33,212 nucleotides of DNA from the NCBI GenBank assembly GCA_964452495.1, contig CAYVMC010000023.1, forward strand, positions 1-33,212, in the 5' to 3' direction. The stretch is from CALUTH01 sp964452495 (GTDB taxonomy: Bacteria > Cyanobacteriota > Vampirovibrionia > Gastranaerophilales > Gastranaerophilaceae). The stretch's first letter is position 1. Every line of letters begins with the position of its first letter. The notes beneath the pieces were generated by a model, which did no database searches, was not told the DNA's origin, and worked only from the letters and a program-made list of their open reading frames with translations. Both the position numbers and the translations under genes were made by a program. Of this stretch, positions 31,040 through 33,212 are shown one piece after another.

Positions 31040-32572
31040 ATGAACATTAATTCTATAAAAAAGGATACCCTTGCCTCAATAATAGTATTTTTGGTTGCCC
31101 TTCCTCTCGCTATAGGGATTTCTATTGCCTGCGGTCTGCCTGTATACTGCGGACTTGTTTCCGGCATCATCGGCGGCATCATAGTTGGTGCGCTTTCAGG
31201 TAATTCACTTCAGGTTTCAGGGCCTGCTGCAGGTTTAATCCTTATTGTTGTTGATATTATAGGAACCCTAGGGCTTGAAAAACTGTTTCTTATAATATTT
31301 CTTGTTGGCATCATACAAATAATTTTTGGTTTATTATCCTGGGGTAAATTCTTTAGGGCAATTTCTCCGGCAATAATACAGGGTATGCTTGCGGGAATCG
31401 GGATTTCTATTTTTCTTTCCCAGCTGCATATTATGCTAGACAGCACTCCGCAAAACACTTTCTGGGGAAATATATCAGACTTGTGGAGCGTTTTTTATAA
31501 TTCAATCCTTCCACTGAACGGCTCAGTACACCATCTTGCTTGTTTAATAGGAATAATAACCATTTCAGTCATCATACTATGGGAAATATTGCCATTAAAA
31601 AAAATAAAAACTATTCCTGCCGCTCTTATCGCTGTTATTATTTCTTCACTGATTGCAAATACTTTACATTTTGATATTGAATATATAAAAGTCGGTAATG
31701 ATTTCTGGCAAGGAATAAATTTCCTTGATTTTTCTTTATTCCAAAATATCTTTGATTTTAAAATAATACTGGCAGCTGTGGTTATCACTTTTATTGCAAG
31801 TGCTGAAACTCTTTTAACTTCAACAGCCATAGACAAAATGAGTATAAACTCAAAAACGGATTATAATAAAGAAATTATTGCTCAGGGCATAGGAAATTCT
31901 GTAGCAGGTCTGGTTGGCGGATTACCAATAACCGGAGTTATAGTAAGAAGTGCAGCAAATATAAATGCTAATGCTCAAACCAGATTTTCTGCAATACTCC
32001 ACGGTTTTTGGATTATGCTATTTGTCAGCGTATTTCCATGGATATTAAATTATATCCCTATTTCAGCGTTGGCAGCAGTTCTTGTGTATACTGGATACAA
32101 GCTTGTTGATGTTAATGCCGCAAAGTACATTTATAAACTCAGTAAAGGTGAATTTGTCATATATTTAATAACTCTTATCTCTATATTACTTACAAACCTT
32201 TTTGAAGGAATTGTTATAGGGTTTGCATGTGCAATAATAAAAAGTGCGTACAAAGTTCTGAAAATAAATATAGAAATAGAAGAAACAGATAATACTGTAG
32301 TTGCTAAACTATACGGTAATATTACTTTTATCCAGCTTCCTATCCTAATAGAAACATTGGAAGAATTACCTGCAGAGAAAAAAATTATCCTATGTGTTGA
32401 CAAACTTCACTTTATTGATCACGCTTGCATTGACTATATAAAAGAATGGGAATACGAGCGAAAACAACACAATCATTTAGTAGAAATAAACTGGGAAAAA
32501 ATGGCGAAAACTTATACCTCTTTCAGGTGGAAATTATTTCATAAATCAGGAAAATCAAAGTCTTTACACTAA
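31040..32572 (+). CDS. SulP-family (SLC26-like) anion transporter with reduced STAS domain
   Basis: A 510-residue membrane protein. Residues ~10-405 carry about a dozen membrane spans with SulP features: IIVFLVALPLAIGISIACGLP, SGNSLQVSGPAAG (the substrate-site loop), ISPAIIQGMLAGIGI, ASAETLLTSTAIDKM, GLVGGLPITGVIVRSAANIN and VLVYTGYKLVD. A C-terminal cytosolic STAS-like part (about 418-490; VAKLYGNITFIQLPILIETL, ILCVDKLHFIDHACIDYI) follows. SulP members move sulfate, bicarbonate or other anions; the substrate here is not determined. No carbonic anhydrase gene is adjacent. Confidence 0.88.
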   Translation: MNINSIKKDTLASIIVFLVALPLAIGISIACGLPVYCGLVSGIIGGIIVGALSGNSLQVSGPAAGLILIVVDIIGTLGLEKLFLIIFLVGIIQIIFGLLSWGKFFRAISPAIIQGMLAGIGISIFLSQLHIMLDSTPQNTFWGNISDLWSVFYNSILPLNGSVHHLACLIGIITISVIILWEILPLKKIKTIPAALIAVIISSLIANTLHFDIEYIKVGNDFWQGINFLDFSLFQNIFDFKIILAAVVITFIASAETLLTSTAIDKMSINSKTDYNKEIIAQGIGNSVAGLVGGLPITGVIVRSAANINANAQTRFSAILHGFWIMLFVSVFPWILNYIPISALAAVLVYTGYKLVDVNAAKYIYKLSKGEFVIYLITLISILLTNLFEGIVIGFACAIIKSAYKVLKINIEIEETDNTVVAKLYGNITFIQLPILIETLEELPAEKKIILCVDKLHFIDHACIDYIKEWEYERKQHNHLVEINWEKMAKTYTSFRWKLFHKSGKSKSLH

Positions 32573-32623
32573 TAATTATAATATTTTTAATCTTAAAAAT
32601 GAACTTTTTTTATTTTTTTGCGT

Positions 32624-32629
32624 TATAAT
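32624..32629 (+). promoter_or_regulatory. -10 element upstream of the secreted Lys-rich protein gene
   Basis: Perfect TATAAT 44 bases before the ATG; the -35 region is T-rich without a clear match. Confidence 0.4.
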
Positions 32630-32673
32630 ATTATCGGAATTAAAATAGAGGAATTAATAAGAAAGGAGAATGT

Positions 32674-33036
32674 ATGAATAAGAAAATGTTATCTCTGCTA
32701 TTAGCAGGCGTTTTATTAGCTGGTGTAGGATTCAATTCTCAATGTTTTGCAAAAGACAATAAAGCACCCCAAAAGAACGAACTTAAACAACCAGATAAAG
32801 CTCAAAAAGCTGTAGAACCAAAGAAGAATGACAAGCAAGACCTTAAACAGCAGGCTAAACCTAATAAGCCGAGTGTTAACAATAATAAACTCAACCAAGC
32901 ACCGAGTAAATTAAATACCCCAAAGAATGACAAAAATATCAAAAATGTAAATAACCAAAAATTTGATAAAAATCCGCAAAAACAAAACGCTAATAAAAAT
33001 GCGCCAAAACCAAAAGAAAAAAACGCTAAGAAATAA
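32674..33036 (+). CDS. Secreted lysine/asparagine-rich disordered protein (120 aa)
   Basis: The signal peptide (MNKKMLSLLLAGVLLAG, cleavage expected after CFA at residue 26) sends it across the inner membrane. The mature ~94 residues are almost entirely Lys, Asn, Gln, Pro, Asp and Ala, with irregular KND, NKP and PQK repeats. They contain no hydrophobic core, Cys or Trp, so they are probably unfolded and strongly cationic. It could bind the envelope, nucleic acid or polyanions; no family is recognised. AAGGAG lies 5 bases before the ATG, and a strong terminator follows. Confidence 0.75.
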   Translation: MNKKMLSLLLAGVLLAGVGFNSQCFAKDNKAPQKNELKQPDKAQKAVEPKKNDKQDLKQQAKPNKPSVNNNKLNQAPSKLNTPKNDKNIKNVNNQKFDKNPQKQNANKNAPKPKEKNAKK

Positions 33037-33062
33037 TAAAATAAAATAAAATAAACAAAAAA

Positions 33063-33090
33063 GTCGCACATTATAAAATGTGCGGCTTTT
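33063..33090 (+). terminator. Terminator after the Lys-rich protein gene
   Basis: A 10-base stem GTCGCACATT/AATGTGCGGC (one G-T pair), ATAA loop, four T. Confidence 0.9.
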
Positions 33091-33113
33091 AGTATTTAAT
33101 TCATACAAAAAAA

Positions 33114-33150
33114 AACCTCTCTATTGAAAGAAAGGTTCGGAATTTTTTTT
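33114..33150 (+). terminator. Second hairpin with T run
   Basis: AACCTCTCT pairs with AGAAAGGTT (one mismatch) and is followed, after CGGAA, by eight T. The remaining ~60 bases to the window end are G/T-rich and hold no recognisable gene. Confidence 0.5.
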
Positions 33151-33212
33151 AATAATTCCTCATGTGTAGAAGGTTAGTGTGTAGGTTGTATGAAAGGTTT
33201 GGAGTTGTATGT

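Noticed and set aside
31040..32572. Naming the SulP protein as the bicarbonate transporter BicA
   Set aside because: SulP substrates cannot be told from these motifs, and there is no carbon-concentrating context.
32802..33108. Phe/Leu-rich minus-strand frames
   Set aside because: They are the antisense of the Lys/Asn-rich protein; hydrophobicity follows from AAA/AAT codons read backwards.

Overview
The window is AT-rich bacterial chromosome. Several traits point to the non-photosynthetic cyanobacterial sister lineage (Vampirovibrionia/Melainabacteria, probably a gut Gastranaerophilales). It has an LdpA-like iron-sulfur protein, a family otherwise known from cyanobacteria. It has an efp-accB gene pair, as in cyanobacteria. 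It has a flagellar switch operon, and many small unrecognised proteins. This assignment is inference; no rRNA is present.

Layout. 1-615 is the 3' end of a tail-fibre-like protein with an S74 self-cleaving chaperone domain. 673-4277 holds an orphan solute-binding lipoprotein, a small membrane protein, DAHP synthase, a small unknown and ferritin. 4367-8466 is a compact + strand operon: YkgJ-like Cys-cluster protein, rlmN, a MAF/DUF115 motility glycosyltransferase and dtd. 8521-10516 (-) carries glyoxalase I and a GT-C membrane glycosyltransferase. 10611-13209 holds four unrecognised small or medium proteins. 13206-16984 (-) is fliL-fliM-fliN, a CooC-like ATPase and folD. 17082-22226 (-) is nadB-nadC, then a membrane pseudo-cyclase overlapping rqcH. 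22409-25783 (+) is efp-accB-accC-ldpA-like. 25784-28170 is gene-poor: a likely hidden minus-strand small transcript, tRNA-Arg(ACG), degenerate repeats, frameshifted remnants of small genes, poly-C tracts and one intact membrane protein. 28171-33036 (+) carries an anchored helical-toroid protein, gap, a SulP transporter and a secreted lysine-rich protein.

Links between genes. Motility is represented by the FliL/FliM/FliN proteins and by the MAF glycosyltransferase, which may glycosylate flagellin. Fatty-acid precursor supply (AccB/AccC) is co-transcribed with EF-P and the redox-type LdpA-like protein. NAD synthesis is present as nadB-nadC without nadA. Translation quality control is represented by RlmN, Dtd, RqcH and EF-P.

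Most unusual points: a CooC-type ATPase keeping the metal-binding CxC motif inside a flagellar operon; a class III cyclase-like protein missing both metal aspartates; an LdpA-like protein coupled to accC; and a 23-nt promoter-like motif shared by an abundant-looking unknown gene and a hidden minus-strand unit next to tRNA-Arg. No CRISPR array, insertion sequence or complete mobile element was found.
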